Assembly: GCA_016717285.1 (NCBI GenBank)
Contig: JADKFU010000004.1
Coordinates: 186,001-250,000 of the forward strand
Source: Chitinophagaceae bacterium
GTDB lineage: Bacteria; Bacteroidota; Bacteroidia; Chitinophagales; UBA10324
DNA length: 64,000 bases
Direction: 5' to 3'
Below the pieces are notes generated by a model. That model saw only the letters and a list, made by a program, of their open reading frames with translations, was not told the DNA's origin and made no database searches. Below are positions 48,472-57,237 of the stretch, one piece after another; position 1 is the stretch's first letter; each line of letters opens with the position of its first letter. A program made the translations under genes and the position numbers.

Positions 48472-49308
48472 ATGGCACTCTTCATCACTTCGCTCAACTC
48501 CGGTAGCAACGGCAACTGTTACTACGTAGGAAACGGGCAGGATGCAGTATTGATAGATGCCGGCTTATCCTGTCGTGAAACCGTGAAGCGAATGAGCAAT
48601 TTGCAGCTTCCAATGGAACAGGTGCGCGCACTTTTCATTTCTCACGAGCACCGTGATCATATTACCGGTGCCGCAAAGTTATCGAAGCAATACAGGATGC
48701 CCGTTTACGTAACGCCGGTCACTTTGAAAAACGCGGAGATGCGGATTGAACCGGAGCTGGTGCATACTATAACGATAAATGAAAAAATAGTGGTGGGTAG
48801 TTTGAACATTGTATCTTTTGCCAAACACCACGACGCTGCAGACCCTGTGAGTTTCGTAGTGGAACACGATGGTGTTAAAGCAGGAGTGTTCACCGACATT
48901 GGCAGGGTTTGTAAAACGGTGATTCATTATTTCAGACAGTGTCATGCCTGCTTCCTTGAAAGCAATTACGATCAGCAAATGCTGGAAGAGGGAGGATACC
49001 CGCAGCATTTAAAGAAGCGCATCAGCGGTGGCAATGGCCATTTATCTAATACGGAGGCGCTTGAACTTTTCCTCAAACACAAGCCATCTTACATGAGTCA
49101 TCTGCTGTTAGCACATCTGTCAGCAAATAACAATCATCCTGCGATTGTTGAAGAACTCTTTACGAAACATTCCGGCGCTGTAAAAATTATTGTTGCACCG
49201 CGTACAGGAACAACACCTGTATATTCAGTGGAAAGATCAGGTAATGATCGGTGTGGAATTATACCACAGGCTTTAAGAAAGGAAACGGTGCAGTTGGCAA
49301 TGTTTTGA
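48472..49308 (+). CDS. MBL-fold metal-dependent hydrolase, YycJ/WalJ-like
   Basis: 278 residues. It starts with LNSGSNGNCYYVGNGQDAVLIDAGLSCRE, then the metal motif SHEHRDHITG (H58, H60, D62, H63), with further ligands in FAKHHDAADPVSF and VFTDIGRV, and LLAHLSANNNHP near the C-terminus. This is the YycJ/WalJ group, predicted exonuclease-like MBL proteins of which some act in DNA repair. It is cytoplasmic, since no signal is present. It is a single gene followed by a dense repeat region. Confidence 0.9.
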   Translation: MALFITSLNSGSNGNCYYVGNGQDAVLIDAGLSCRETVKRMSNLQLPMEQVRALFISHEHRDHITGAAKLSKQYRMPVYVTPVTLKNAEMRIEPELVHTITINEKIVVGSLNIVSFAKHHDAADPVSFVVEHDGVKAGVFTDIGRVCKTVIHYFRQCHACFLESNYDQQMLEEGGYPQHLKKRISGGNGHLSNTEALELFLKHKPSYMSHLLLAHLSANNNHPAIVEELFTKHSGAVKIIVAPRTGTTPVYSVERSGNDRCGIIPQALRKETVQLAMF

Positions 49309-49330
49309 GAGGCCTTACTCGCGTTGCTTA

Positions 49331-49613
49331 ACTCGCGCGCGTTTGCAGACGAGCAATGAGGGAGGCGAACGCGTGCGCTGATCAGCTTTGCTTCATTTAA
49401 TACCTTCCTGTTTTCAGGTTCTTTGAAAATAGGAATGTGCGCACGCGTCGGCTTGCCTTAACTCGGGCGCGTTTGCAGACAAGCAATGAGGGAGGCGAAC
49501 GCGTGCGCTGATCCATGTTGCTTTTTTTCCGAACAGTATTTGGGTTTATAGGAATAGCTTAGAGCGCACGCGTCGGCTTGCTCCAATTGGCTTTACTTCA
49601 GACGCGCGCGAGT
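49331..49613. repeat. GC-rich inverted-repeat element, tandemly expanded
   Basis: The left unit ACTCGCGCGCGTTTGCAG, then CAATGAGGGAGGCGAACGCG and TGCGCTGATC occurs at 49331 and again at 49461 (period 130). The right half GCGCACGCGTCGGCTTGC occurs at 49440 and 49564. Only the last copy has the complete right end CAGACGCGCGCGAGT. It therefore looks like one element inserted into or duplicated within another of the 50034-50185 type. Confidence 0.75.
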
Positions 49614-49628
49614 TGAAGTTGGAGGTGC

Positions 49629-49737
49629 AAAAAAATGTCATGCTGAGCGGAGGCGAAGCAGGACATTTTTTTTTGAGGAACTGCTCAACAAAAGCAATGT
49701 CGCAGTTCGGCTTCGCTCGCTGTGACATTGCTTTTGT
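49629..49737. repeat. two adjacent long-armed hairpins
   Basis: First: AAAAAAATGTC (49629-49639) pairs with GACATTTTTTT (from 49662), loop of the TGCTGAGCGGAGGCGAAGCA type. Second: a perfect 14-bp arm ACAAAAGCAATGTC (49688-49701) pairs with GACATTGCTTTTGT (49724-49737) around a GCAGTTCGGCTTCGCTCGCT loop. Both share the ATGTC/GACAT stem base, so they may be one family. Confidence 0.7.
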
Positions 49738-49904
49738 TTGGCTCCCTTGCCATTTTTTCTTACAATGACGTCTTTGTAAATGCATGATAATGATCACCCA
49801 AATTTTTGAATTGCAATACCAATTGAGGTTTTTAATTGCCTTGACGTCATCCCATTTTTTCCATTTCTTCAATGGTGGGTACTCGCAATGATGGAATGAT
49901 TGAA

Positions 49905-49979
49905 CGTCATTGCGAGAGTTGCGGGACTACAACCTTTCCATATCCGACACAATTGCCCCGCAACACGAAGCAATCCCCC
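49905..49979. repeat. dispersed CGTCATTGCGAG repeat
   Basis: CGTCATTGCGAG at the left end and CGAAGCAATCCCCC at the right end are a repeat type seen across many bacterial genomes. No coding content. Confidence 0.55.
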
Positions 49980-50033
49980 AATGATTTCTCGATTTCAGAA
50001 ATGGTGTATAGCTAATTTATGGGGACTGCTTAT

Positions 50034-50185
50034 ACTCGCGCGCGTTTGCAGTCAGGCAATGAGGGAGGCGAACGCGTGCGCTGATTGGCGTTGCTTGACT
50101 TGTACTGTTTTCTGTGTTTTTGAAATTAGTCTCAAGCGCACGCGTCGACTTGCTCCAATTGGCTTTACTTCAGACGCGCGCGAGT
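50034..50185. repeat. 152-bp inverted-repeat (MITE-like) element
   Basis: Outer arms ACTCGCGCGCGTTTGCAG and, on the other strand, ACTCGCGCGCGTCTGAAG match at 16 of 18 positions. An inner pair ACGCGTGCGCT (50072-50082) and AGCGCACGCGT (50135-50145) is perfectly complementary. It is markedly more GC-rich than its surroundings and has no ORF. Confidence 0.75.
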
Positions 50186-50511
50186 TGGATTTTATTCTGA
50201 TAAAATATTCATTGTGACATTCGCAAGGGCATTAATAAAAACGGGATTAAAAATCCCGTATCTCAATTAGACCGGATTGAAATAAATCCGGACTAACGGG
50301 GAATTACAAAAGCTATGAATTCCCTCATGTCTCGCTACCTCATCTCAAATGCTTGCGGCGAAGACCACGGGGGTGGAGTAAATGCCTATATTTAACGGGC
50401 GCAGGCAAACTCGTCAACTAGGGATTTAGAAAGCAGATTATAATGATGCCAATCACTCTGATACTTGTATAAGCATCTTGGCGAAGGAATAAAATCAATC
50501 AAAATTAAAAA

Positions 50512-51153
50512 ATGGGAAAACACAAAAACTCATCTACTCCAATACCCGGCGAAAACTTTATAATTCTCCAAAACATTCGCCAGGAGTTGCTTGAAATAAG
50601 AAACTTTATCAACTCACTAAAATCCATACCAACTGATCTTGAATATATTGTCAGTCGCTATATTCTTCTTAGAATTTTAGTATTTAATGAAGCACTTCAA
50701 CAACTCAATTCAGCATGTCGCGATAATCGTGATTTTGAAACTGTTAAGAAAGTGATAAAGCCGGCGACAAAGTATCTCAATAAACGAACAAATGAGTTTG
50801 AGGATATTCGTAATAATTTGATAGCGCATTCTAATCTTCACAAAAAGACAAAACGATTCTCGGTTATCAAAAAAAGCATCTCTGTTTTTGAGATTGCTGC
50901 CTTAATTGAAGTCATTGATATAGTTGTAAACAGAATTATGCCCTTATTCTCGTTGGATATTATGAAATATGAGGACAATATCTATATTCAGTATGCTTCA
51001 ATACCTTGGCAAATAATTGGTCTTAACAGTGAGTCGGAATTGAAATATTTCTTAAGTAATTTGAATGAAGAAATGGAGAGTAACTATAGCAAGTTAAATT
51101 TTGACGATAAGAATAGAGTTCAATCATGCTTTCCTGAAAAGACGTTTCCATAG
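50512..51153 (+). CDS. protein of unknown function with HEPN-like RNNLIAH motif
   Basis: 213 residues, predicted mostly helical, no signal peptide or membrane segment. Residues 97-106 read FEDIRNNLIAH, i.e. R-x5-H, within the R-x4-6-H pattern of HEPN ribonucleases, and the preceding sequence (VSRYILLRILVFNEAL) would supply the other helix of a four-helix bundle. The match is to a short motif only. The gene is A/T-rich and sits alone among palindromic repeats, typical of an acquired gene. It could be a toxin or defence HEPN without a visible antitoxin, or an unrelated helical protein. Confidence 0.6.
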   Translation: MGKHKNSSTPIPGENFIILQNIRQELLEIRNFINSLKSIPTDLEYIVSRYILLRILVFNEALQQLNSACRDNRDFETVKKVIKPATKYLNKRTNEFEDIRNNLIAHSNLHKKTKRFSVIKKSISVFEIAALIEVIDIVVNRIMPLFSLDIMKYEDNIYIQYASIPWQIIGLNSESELKYFLSNLNEEMESNYSKLNFDDKNRVQSCFPEKTFP

Positions 51154-51240
51154 TCACTTAATTTTTTTGCGCCACCCTTGTGTTTTCGCCTACAAGGCTC
51201 AGTTGCCAGCCAGCGGGACTGTGACAGGGAAGGAGTATAC

Positions 51241-51454
51241 TCCCGTTGGCCCGGATATGTCACTGCGCTGGTCGGAATTTTTATTTAATCCCGACCGATT
51301 GAGCTGTTGGATTTTTTAATCCAACAATAAATCACCCACACTTACTACTCCCGTTGGCCCGGATATGTCACAGCGCTGGTCAGGATTTTTTTTAATCCCG
51401 ACCGATTGAGCTGTTGGATTTTTAATCCAACAGTAAATCACCCACACTTACTAC
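51241..51454. repeat. hairpin repeat in two tandem units, overlapping the nrdJ 3' end
   Basis: Unit 1 is 51241-51348 (108 bp) and unit 2 is 51349-51454 (106 bp). Each reads TCCCGTTGGCCCGGATATG, a GGTCGG..ATTTTTAATCCCGACC hairpin, GATTGAGCTG, a TTGGATTTTTAATCCAA hairpin, then AAATCACCCACACTTACTAC. The last 17 bp of unit 2 (51438-51454) are coding for the end of nrdJ. Unit 1 ends with a copy of the same bases. The unit is related to 5838-5890. Confidence 0.9.
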
Positions 51455-54023
51455 TCCCGCAACTCTTACAAACCAAACACCCTTCCTCATACACCAACCC
51501 TTTCAGGTCACCGCATTCAGGACATTGTTTGTCAACCGCAGGTGTTCCGTCTTCGATGTATTTTTTGAGAGCGCGTTCTACACCGGCTTTCCAGGTGTTG
51601 AGCGATTCGGCTTTTAAGTCGAGGTTTTCGATAAGGTCGATGATATGCGGTATGGGCATACCGTGGCGCAATACGCCGGAAATAAGTTTCGCATAGTTCC
51701 AGAACTCCTGTTCGAAGGAACGCGAGAGTCCTTCAATAGTCACTTTATAGCCTGCACGGTCAATGTATTGAAAATCGTAACGCGTGGTTCTATCTTCGAG
51801 ACGGGTTTTGATTACCCAGCCTTTGTCAACATAGTTCGGTAACAAAATAGAATCTTCATTCACCACACCGGTAAATATCTCATACGGTTTTCCTTTCAGC
51901 AAGCCCACCACCGCACTCCATTTTTCATTGCCGTTCATAAAGCGCAATACATCCGCTTCCAATACTTTCGGACGCTTGGGTGCATTGGAAGTAAGCACTT
52001 CATCGGCAGTTGTTTTTTTACCTTTATCATCATTGGCAATCAACACACCGGAACGTGAACCATCGCGATAAACGGTGATGCCTTTCAGTCCATGCTTCCA
52101 CGCTTCGAGATAAATCTCGCCCACTTTTTCTACAGCTACATCATTCGGTAAATTGATGGTGGAGGAAATAGAATGCGTAATGTATTTCTGCACCACGCTT
52201 TGAATTTCCACGCGTTTGATCCAGTCAATCTCCGGAGCGGTGCTGCCGAAGTAAGGAGATTTTTTCAAATCTTTCTGGCCTGTTACTTCCATCCACATTT
52301 TTAATTTCGGATGGTACACCTCAAACTCCTGCCATGGATCGCCCATTGCATCCACAAAATCAACGCGCTGGTTTTTATCATTCGGATTCACCTTGCGGCG
52401 GCGCTTGTAGCTGAGCATATAAACAGGTTCAATGCCGGAAGATGTTTGCGCGAGTATGCTGAGTGTTCCGGTAGGTGCAACGGTGCTCAGTGAAATATTT
52501 CTCCTGCCAAACTGCATCATGCGGTCATATACTTCAGGCAGTTCCTGTTGCATCATCTGCACGAATTCGGAAGTGTTTTCAATTTCCGTATTGAAACCTT
52601 CAAAAGAGCCACGTTCAATAGACATGTCGATAGAACTGTCAAACTCCGCCCTGCATTTGGTCTTCTGCATTTCATCAATCACTTTCAAAGCGGCTGTTGA
52701 ATCAAAAGGTAAATTCAATGCTGCCACAGCATCACCAAGCGCAGTAAAACCTAATCCTGTGCGACGGCCTTTTCTTCCCTGGTCCTGTAACAATTTCCAG
52801 GTGCGTATTTCCACATCTTTGATATAATCAGGTTCAGGATCATTCGCAACTTTTTCAAGGATGCGATCAATGTGTTGTAATTCCAGTTCCACTAAATCAT
52901 CGCTCAAGCGTTGCGCTTCATACGCTACTTCATACAATTTTTTGTAGTTGAAACTTGCCTGCGCGGAAAATGGATTTTCTACAAAAGAGAAAAGATTCAA
53001 TGCAATCAACCGGCAACTGTCGCCGCCCTGCATGGCAATTTCACTGCAAGGATTGGTGGACACATTTTTATAACCGGGATAGACGGAAGAGGTGGAATAT
53101 TTGTGCTGACGGTCCCAGAAAATCAATCCAGGCTCTGCAGTTTTATGCGCGCAGGTAATGATGGTTTCCCAGAGTTCACGGGCGCGAACCGTCTTGGTAT
53201 ATTTAGGATTGGGTGATTCAATCGGCCAGCGGTGTGTGAAGTCACCATCTTCAGCAACGGCATTCATAAATTCATCACTCAGCCGCACAGAAACATTGGC
53301 GCCGGTAATCTTTGCAAGATCCTGTTTGGCAGTAATAAAATATTCCACATCAGGATGCGTGATGTCCATCGTAATCATCAATGCACCGCGACGGCCATGC
53401 TGTGCCACTTCGCGTGTTGTATTGGAGAAACGTTCCATGAAAGAAACAGCACCTGTAGTGGTGCCTGCCGCATTCAACACCGGAGCACCTGCAGGACGGA
53501 TACTTGAAATATCAATTCCGACACCACAGCGGCGCTTGAACAATTGCGCCAGTTGCTGATCGGTAAAAAAGATGCCGCCGTAAGAATCATAAATTTCAGG
53601 AAGCACCACGCAGTTGCTCAGTGAGGCCACCATGGTATGATTTCCTAATACACTCATTACACTTCCCTGGGGAATGATGTAGTTGAAGCGTTTAAAATAT
53701 TCATAGATTTTTTTCTCGCTTAAAAATTCACGTTGTTGTCCGTATCCGGAAAGATTTTTAAACGCGCCGTTCAGCTTTACTTTTTCAGAAAACTGAATTT
53801 CCATTTTCGCAAATTCACGTGCCATGCGCCAATGCATATCATCAGGCGTAAGCTCATAGTAATGACCCTTCGCATCTTTCACTGCATACTTATTCATCCA
53901 CGTAGTTGCAGCGAGCTCATCGCCATGGAAGTATTCGATAGCGGCAAGCAATACTTCTTCATAGGTGTAAGTAGTACGGGTTGTGGTATGTTCTCCTTTG
54001 TTCAAGGTGATTGCTTCTGACAT
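51438..54023 (-). CDS. nrdJ: adenosylcobalamin-dependent (class II) ribonucleoside-diphosphate reductase
   Basis: 861 residues from the ATG at MSEAITLNKGEHTTTR. A longer frame to 54062 adds 13 residues. Markers: SNCVVLPEIYDSYGGIFFT with the first active-site cysteine, CGVGIDISSIRPAGAPV, NPCSEIAMQGGDSCRLIAL with the conserved NxCxE, and VAPTGTLSILAQTSSGIEPVY. The C-terminal TscpD-type domain ends in a zinc ribbon (CPECG; CKSCGSSKCG). It reduces ribonucleotides using AdoCbl, independent of oxygen. The final codons lie inside a tandem hairpin repeat, which supplies the stop. I see no cobalamin riboswitch upstream. Confidence 0.95.
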   Translation of the reverse strand: MSEAITLNKGEHTTTRTTYTYEEVLLAAIEYFHGDELAATTWMNKYAVKDAKGHYYELTPDDMHWRMAREFAKMEIQFSEKVKLNGAFKNLSGYGQQREFLSEKKIYEYFKRFNYIIPQGSVMSVLGNHTMVASLSNCVVLPEIYDSYGGIFFTDQQLAQLFKRRCGVGIDISSIRPAGAPVLNAAGTTTGAVSFMERFSNTTREVAQHGRRGALMITMDITHPDVEYFITAKQDLAKITGANVSVRLSDEFMNAVAEDGDFTHRWPIESPNPKYTKTVRARELWETIITCAHKTAEPGLIFWDRQHKYSTSSVYPGYKNVSTNPCSEIAMQGGDSCRLIALNLFSFVENPFSAQASFNYKKLYEVAYEAQRLSDDLVELELQHIDRILEKVANDPEPDYIKDVEIRTWKLLQDQGRKGRRTGLGFTALGDAVAALNLPFDSTAALKVIDEMQKTKCRAEFDSSIDMSIERGSFEGFNTEIENTSEFVQMMQQELPEVYDRMMQFGRRNISLSTVAPTGTLSILAQTSSGIEPVYMLSYKRRRKVNPNDKNQRVDFVDAMGDPWQEFEVYHPKLKMWMEVTGQKDLKKSPYFGSTAPEIDWIKRVEIQSVVQKYITHSISSTINLPNDVAVEKVGEIYLEAWKHGLKGITVYRDGSRSGVLIANDDKGKKTTADEVLTSNAPKRPKVLEADVLRFMNGNEKWSAVVGLLKGKPYEIFTGVVNEDSILLPNYVDKGWVIKTRLEDRTTRYDFQYIDRAGYKVTIEGLSRSFEQEFWNYAKLISGVLRHGMPIPHIIDLIENLDLKAESLNTWKAGVERALKKYIEDGTPAVDKQCPECGDLKGLVYEEGCLVCKSCGSSKCG

Positions 54024-54062
54024 AGGTAATAACTTTTTAAGATTGGAAAAAATCGGGGACAC

Positions 54063-54435
54063 GAAAGTAGATCAAACATGATTTTTCACCTTCAAATTTT
54101 ATACACACAATGTTGACAGCCCATAACCATCCTGTAATGAGTTATTTGTGAATTAATGCCCTCCCAAAAGTTCGTTTTACCATAAATAAAAAGTGGATAA
54201 ACTGAGAAGCAACTAATAACTGATTTTTCCTGATTAGCATCTCCAAAACCTTTTCAAATACCCTGTAATTATTATTGATTTGTTCATTTTTAGTACTTTT
54301 TATAGCCAAGTACTGAAAAATTTACTACCTAATAATCAATCAGTTATGAAGCATTTTGAAAAATAAATGGTACTATGTGATACAAAATACCAAACACTGC
54401 ATATATCTTTGCTATGTCAAAAACAAGTTAATACC
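54063..54435. other. intergenic between divergent nrdJ and padR
   Basis: About 370 bases, strongly A/T-rich. Contains the putative padR promoter element at 54404. No cobalamin riboswitch, hairpin or gene is recognised. Confidence 0.45.
54404..54411 (+). promoter_or_regulatory. putative -7 element of the padR-pspC operon
   Basis: TATCTTTG matches TAnnTTTG and lies 24 bases upstream of the chosen padR ATG, giving a leader of about 18 nt. It falls inside the frame of the alternative upstream start (54367), which argues against that start. No clear -33. Confidence 0.45.
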
Positions 54436-54816
54436 ATGAACATCGAGAACACACAAGCCCAAATGCGAAAAGGCATCCTCGAGTTTTGCATTCTTTCCAT
54501 CATAGGTAATGATGAAGAATGCTACGCTTCGGAGATTCTGGCTCGTATGAAGAGGGCAAAACTGATCGTGGTGGAAGGAACGCTGTATCCACTGCTCACC
54601 CGTCTGAAAAACGACGGCTACCTCAGCTACCAATGGGTTGAATCTAAATCGGGACCACCCAGGAAATACTACAAGCTCACCGGACTCGGGGAAAAATTTC
54701 TCGAAGAGCTTAGAAAAACCTGGGATGAACTGGTGCTCGCCGTAGAACTCACCACCCAAAAAACAGAAACTGCCCCATCTTCTCAAACCACTCAAATCGA
54801 ATCAAACAATGAATAA
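54436..54816 (+). CDS. PadR-family transcriptional regulator
   Basis: 126 residues from MNIENTQAQMRKGILEFCIL. The winged-helix domain covers residues 8-90 or so: ILEFCILSIIGNDEECYASEILARM, VVEGTLYPLLTRLKNDGYLSYQW and RKYYKLTGLGEKFLEEL are all standard PadR features. It ends in a short polar tail. Its stop overlaps the start of pspC by 8 bases (54809-54816), a tight coupling often seen in Bacteroidota. It probably represses its own operon, an inference from the family. Confidence 0.93.
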   Translation: MNIENTQAQMRKGILEFCILSIIGNDEECYASEILARMKRAKLIVVEGTLYPLLTRLKNDGYLSYQWVESKSGPPRKYYKLTGLGEKFLEELRKTWDELVLAVELTTQKTETAPSSQTTQIESNNE

Positions 54817-56476
54817 AACCGTAACCATCAACCTCAGTGGAATAGTATTTCACATTGATGAAAATGCCTACGAGCTTTTAAAAAAATACCTGGAGAAACT
54901 CAAAGCTCATTTCTCAACTACTCAAGGGAAAGAAGAAATCATTGCCGACATCGAAAGCCGCCTGGCTGAAATGTTTACAGAACGCAACGCTGATACAAAC
55001 AAAGTAATCATGGCTGCCGATGTAGATGAAATAATTATGGCCATGGGTAAACCGGAAGAACTTCCCGGCAACGAAGAAGAAGAAGAAAAGAAAACGACTC
55101 CTAAAGCTGATCAGACCATTTATTATGAGAACGGTCGCAAACGTTTCTTCCGTAATCCTGAAGACAAAATATTAGGTGGTGTTTGTTCCGGTATCAGTGC
55201 CTACTTCGATATTGATCCAATCTACCTGCGTCTTGCTTTTGGATTGTCCATCATCTTCGCCGGTTCAGGAATATTTTTGTATATCATCCTTTGGTTCATT
55301 ATTCCTGAAGCAAAAACCACTTCCGACAAATTGCTGATGCGTGGTGAAAGAGTGAATGTTGCTACGATTGAAAAAAATGTTCGCGAAGAAATGGAAAGCC
55401 TGAAGAAACGGGGGGAGGTCTTCGCCGGCGAACTAACATCGGATGAAATGAAACACCGCGTGAGATCATCGACACAGAAGGTAGGTGATTTTATAGGTGA
55501 TGTGCTGAGAGCTTTCGGAAAGTTTATCGCCGGCGTATTCGGAATTGTAATCACCATATTTAGTATTGCCGTACTGGTTGGCTTAACAATCGCAATTTTC
55601 AGTGGTGTTGGTGTATTTAGTTTCGTAGTGCCACATGAACTCACACACATGGTGCTTACCAATTCTCAATTATGGTGGCTGGTTTTGGGTGGAATACTTG
55701 CAATTGGTATCCCTTTCACGCTTTTATTATTGAACGGGTTGAAAATCCTTTTCAAAGTGAAGCTTAACCTGCGGATGATAGGTGCTGTAATGGCAGGATT
55801 ATGGTTGGTGGGCATAGCGATTTGTGTGCTTACAGGAGTAAGAATTGCAAGTGAATATCAACGTTCAGCAACTATCAAGAAGAGTTATAAGATCAGCGGA
55901 ATTACAGGCAACCATGTGGTGCTGAAATCGAATGCAGAAACGGTAGATTATGATTTCCGAAATGATGAAATCATAAAGTTCGGCGATCTCTTTATCCTGG
56001 ATGAAAATGCTGATTCAGTAATGAACAGGTTTGTGCGTCTCGATATCGAACAAAGCGAGAACGATTCAGTGTATCTCGTTACAACACTGTATTCACGTGG
56101 TAAAACCTATGATGAAGCAAAACAACTGGCTGATGGGATCAAATACAGCTATCGTGTTACTGACTCAGTAATTCAGTTGCCCAAATATTTCAACCTCAGC
56201 ACGAATTCTAAATTCCGTGGACAACACGTGAGAATGGTACTCAAATTACCTGTTGGTAAAACAGTTGTGCTCGACAAGTCATTGCAAAATATGCTCAATG
56301 ATGTGTCAAATGTAACTGATACCTGGGATTGGGACATGCTCGGACATGAGTGGAAAATGACAAAAGACGGATTAGAGTGTAACCAGTGTCCGGGAATAAG
56401 CGACAAAGAAGATGAAAGGCATATAGAGAAAAAAATCATCATCGACTCTAATGGAATAGAAATCAAAACGCTTTAA
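54809..56476 (+). CDS. PspC-domain envelope stress protein
   Basis: 555 residues. The N-terminal 95 or so residues (MNKTVTINLSGIVFHIDENAYELL) are a soluble domain with a predicted coiled or helical region, then an acidic linker (NEEEEEKK). The PspC domain follows: RNPEDKILGGVCSGISAYFDIDP with a membrane helix SIIFAGSGIFLYIILWFIIPE. Further membrane segments occur near 235-330. The C-terminal 200 residues are a beta-rich extracytoplasmic domain with the paired cysteines CNQC. It is coupled to padR. It probably reports membrane stress, but direct evidence is lacking. Confidence 0.9.
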   Translation: MNKTVTINLSGIVFHIDENAYELLKKYLEKLKAHFSTTQGKEEIIADIESRLAEMFTERNADTNKVIMAADVDEIIMAMGKPEELPGNEEEEEKKTTPKADQTIYYENGRKRFFRNPEDKILGGVCSGISAYFDIDPIYLRLAFGLSIIFAGSGIFLYIILWFIIPEAKTTSDKLLMRGERVNVATIEKNVREEMESLKKRGEVFAGELTSDEMKHRVRSSTQKVGDFIGDVLRAFGKFIAGVFGIVITIFSIAVLVGLTIAIFSGVGVFSFVVPHELTHMVLTNSQLWWLVLGGILAIGIPFTLLLLNGLKILFKVKLNLRMIGAVMAGLWLVGIAICVLTGVRIASEYQRSATIKKSYKISGITGNHVVLKSNAETVDYDFRNDEIIKFGDLFILDENADSVMNRFVRLDIEQSENDSVYLVTTLYSRGKTYDEAKQLADGIKYSYRVTDSVIQLPKYFNLSTNSKFRGQHVRMVLKLPVGKTVVLDKSLQNMLNDVSNVTDTWDWDMLGHEWKMTKDGLECNQCPGISDKEDERHIEKKIIIDSNGIEIKTL

Positions 56477-56524
56477 CAACTCACTTCACCTACAAGAAAC
56501 TTTAATCGCCTAAAAAGTAAAATC

Positions 56525-56887
56525 ATGAAAACAATAACCCTCCTTCTCGCAGGCTTTCTGACCATCGGTTCACAAACAGTTTTTGCCGATTCTATGGATT
56601 ACATAGCGAATTGCTGCCCTGTAACTGATCAGGCAGGAACTACCACTGTTAAAAGTCAGCAAATGATACTTGATCAATTGCAATTCGAAAGTGAAACCAT
56701 ATTAACACATTCAGGTGCCGCGGTTCATGAACAGGTGCAAAAGAAAGTAATTCTTGAAAGTGAATCTCATGAATCCATGAGCAGTATGCAGGAAGAAACT
56801 GAAAACATTACTGTTGGTGCGCTTCAGACTATTTCGCAAAAAGCGATAGCGCATGTAACACGCACGGCCGGCATAGCTGGTAAATAA
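56525..56887 (+). CDS. small secreted protein of unknown function
   Basis: 120 residues with a signal peptide (MKTITLLLAGFLTIGSQTVFA). The mature part has NCCP, many glutamine, glutamate and serine residues, and no recognised domain. It starts 49 bases after pspC and has the same MKTIT start as the next gene. The two also share TEN/TED-IxV motifs, so they may be distant paralogues in the padR-pspC operon. Function is unknown. Confidence 0.7.
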   Translation: MKTITLLLAGFLTIGSQTVFADSMDYIANCCPVTDQAGTTTVKSQQMILDQLQFESETILTHSGAAVHEQVQKKVILESESHESMSSMQEETENITVGALQTISQKAIAHVTRTAGIAGK

Positions 56888-56924
56888 TCAACAGCCTGTT
56901 TTTATCACACTCAACACACAACCT

Positions 56925-57218
56925 ATGAAAACGATCACCATTCTCTCCTCACTGTTCCTGTTATTATTCGCGAATTTGGTGAATGCGCAGGATACGAAGA
57001 TTGCAACTTCAAAAAACAAAGCTGTTGAGGTAACCGTACAACATACGAGTCCAACGGAGACAGGCACCCTTGACAGGCTGCAAAAGGAGACCGAAGATAT
57101 TTCAGTTATGAAACCGGTTCTTTTCCTGGCAGCTATCATCGACAGCCGGCTTGCATTGAGAAGACTTGAAAGGGAATCAATTGCTACCGCTAAATCCCGG
57201 GAATCCGGATCAAGATAA
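56925..57218 (+). CDS. small secreted protein of unknown function, possible paralogue of 56525
   Basis: 97 residues with a signal peptide (MKTITILSSLFLLLFANLVNA) and a mature region TKIATSKNKAVEVTVQHTSP, RLQKETEDISVMKPVLFL, then a basic C-terminus. Resembles the preceding gene in length class and start. A strong rho-independent terminator follows at 57238-57270, so this is the last gene of the padR-pspC operon. Confidence 0.7.
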   Translation: MKTITILSSLFLLLFANLVNAQDTKIATSKNKAVEVTVQHTSPTETGTLDRLQKETEDISVMKPVLFLAAIIDSRLALRRLERESIATAKSRESGSR

Positions 57219-57237
57219 AGCAGTAATTGATTGGGGT

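Larger units (their letters stand above)
49309..50511. repeat. palindrome-rich intergenic region with at least four repeat families
   Basis: 1.2 kb without a convincing gene. Contents in order: a 1.5-unit GC-rich inverted-repeat element (49331-49613), two long-armed hairpins (49629-49674 and 49688-49737), a CGTCATTGCGAG..CGAAGCAATCCCC repeat (49905-49979), a 152-bp inverted-repeat element (50034-50185), and two GGATT..AATCC hairpins (50241-50259 and 50272-50291). Open frames in the interval are built from repeat sequence and are not called. Confidence 0.8.

Noticed and set aside
49900..50217. 105-residue plus-strand frame
   Set aside because: It is built across two repeat elements and shows no protein features.
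54063..54435. cobalamin riboswitch upstream of nrdJ
   Set aside because: I looked for the conserved B12-box and stem pattern and saw none.
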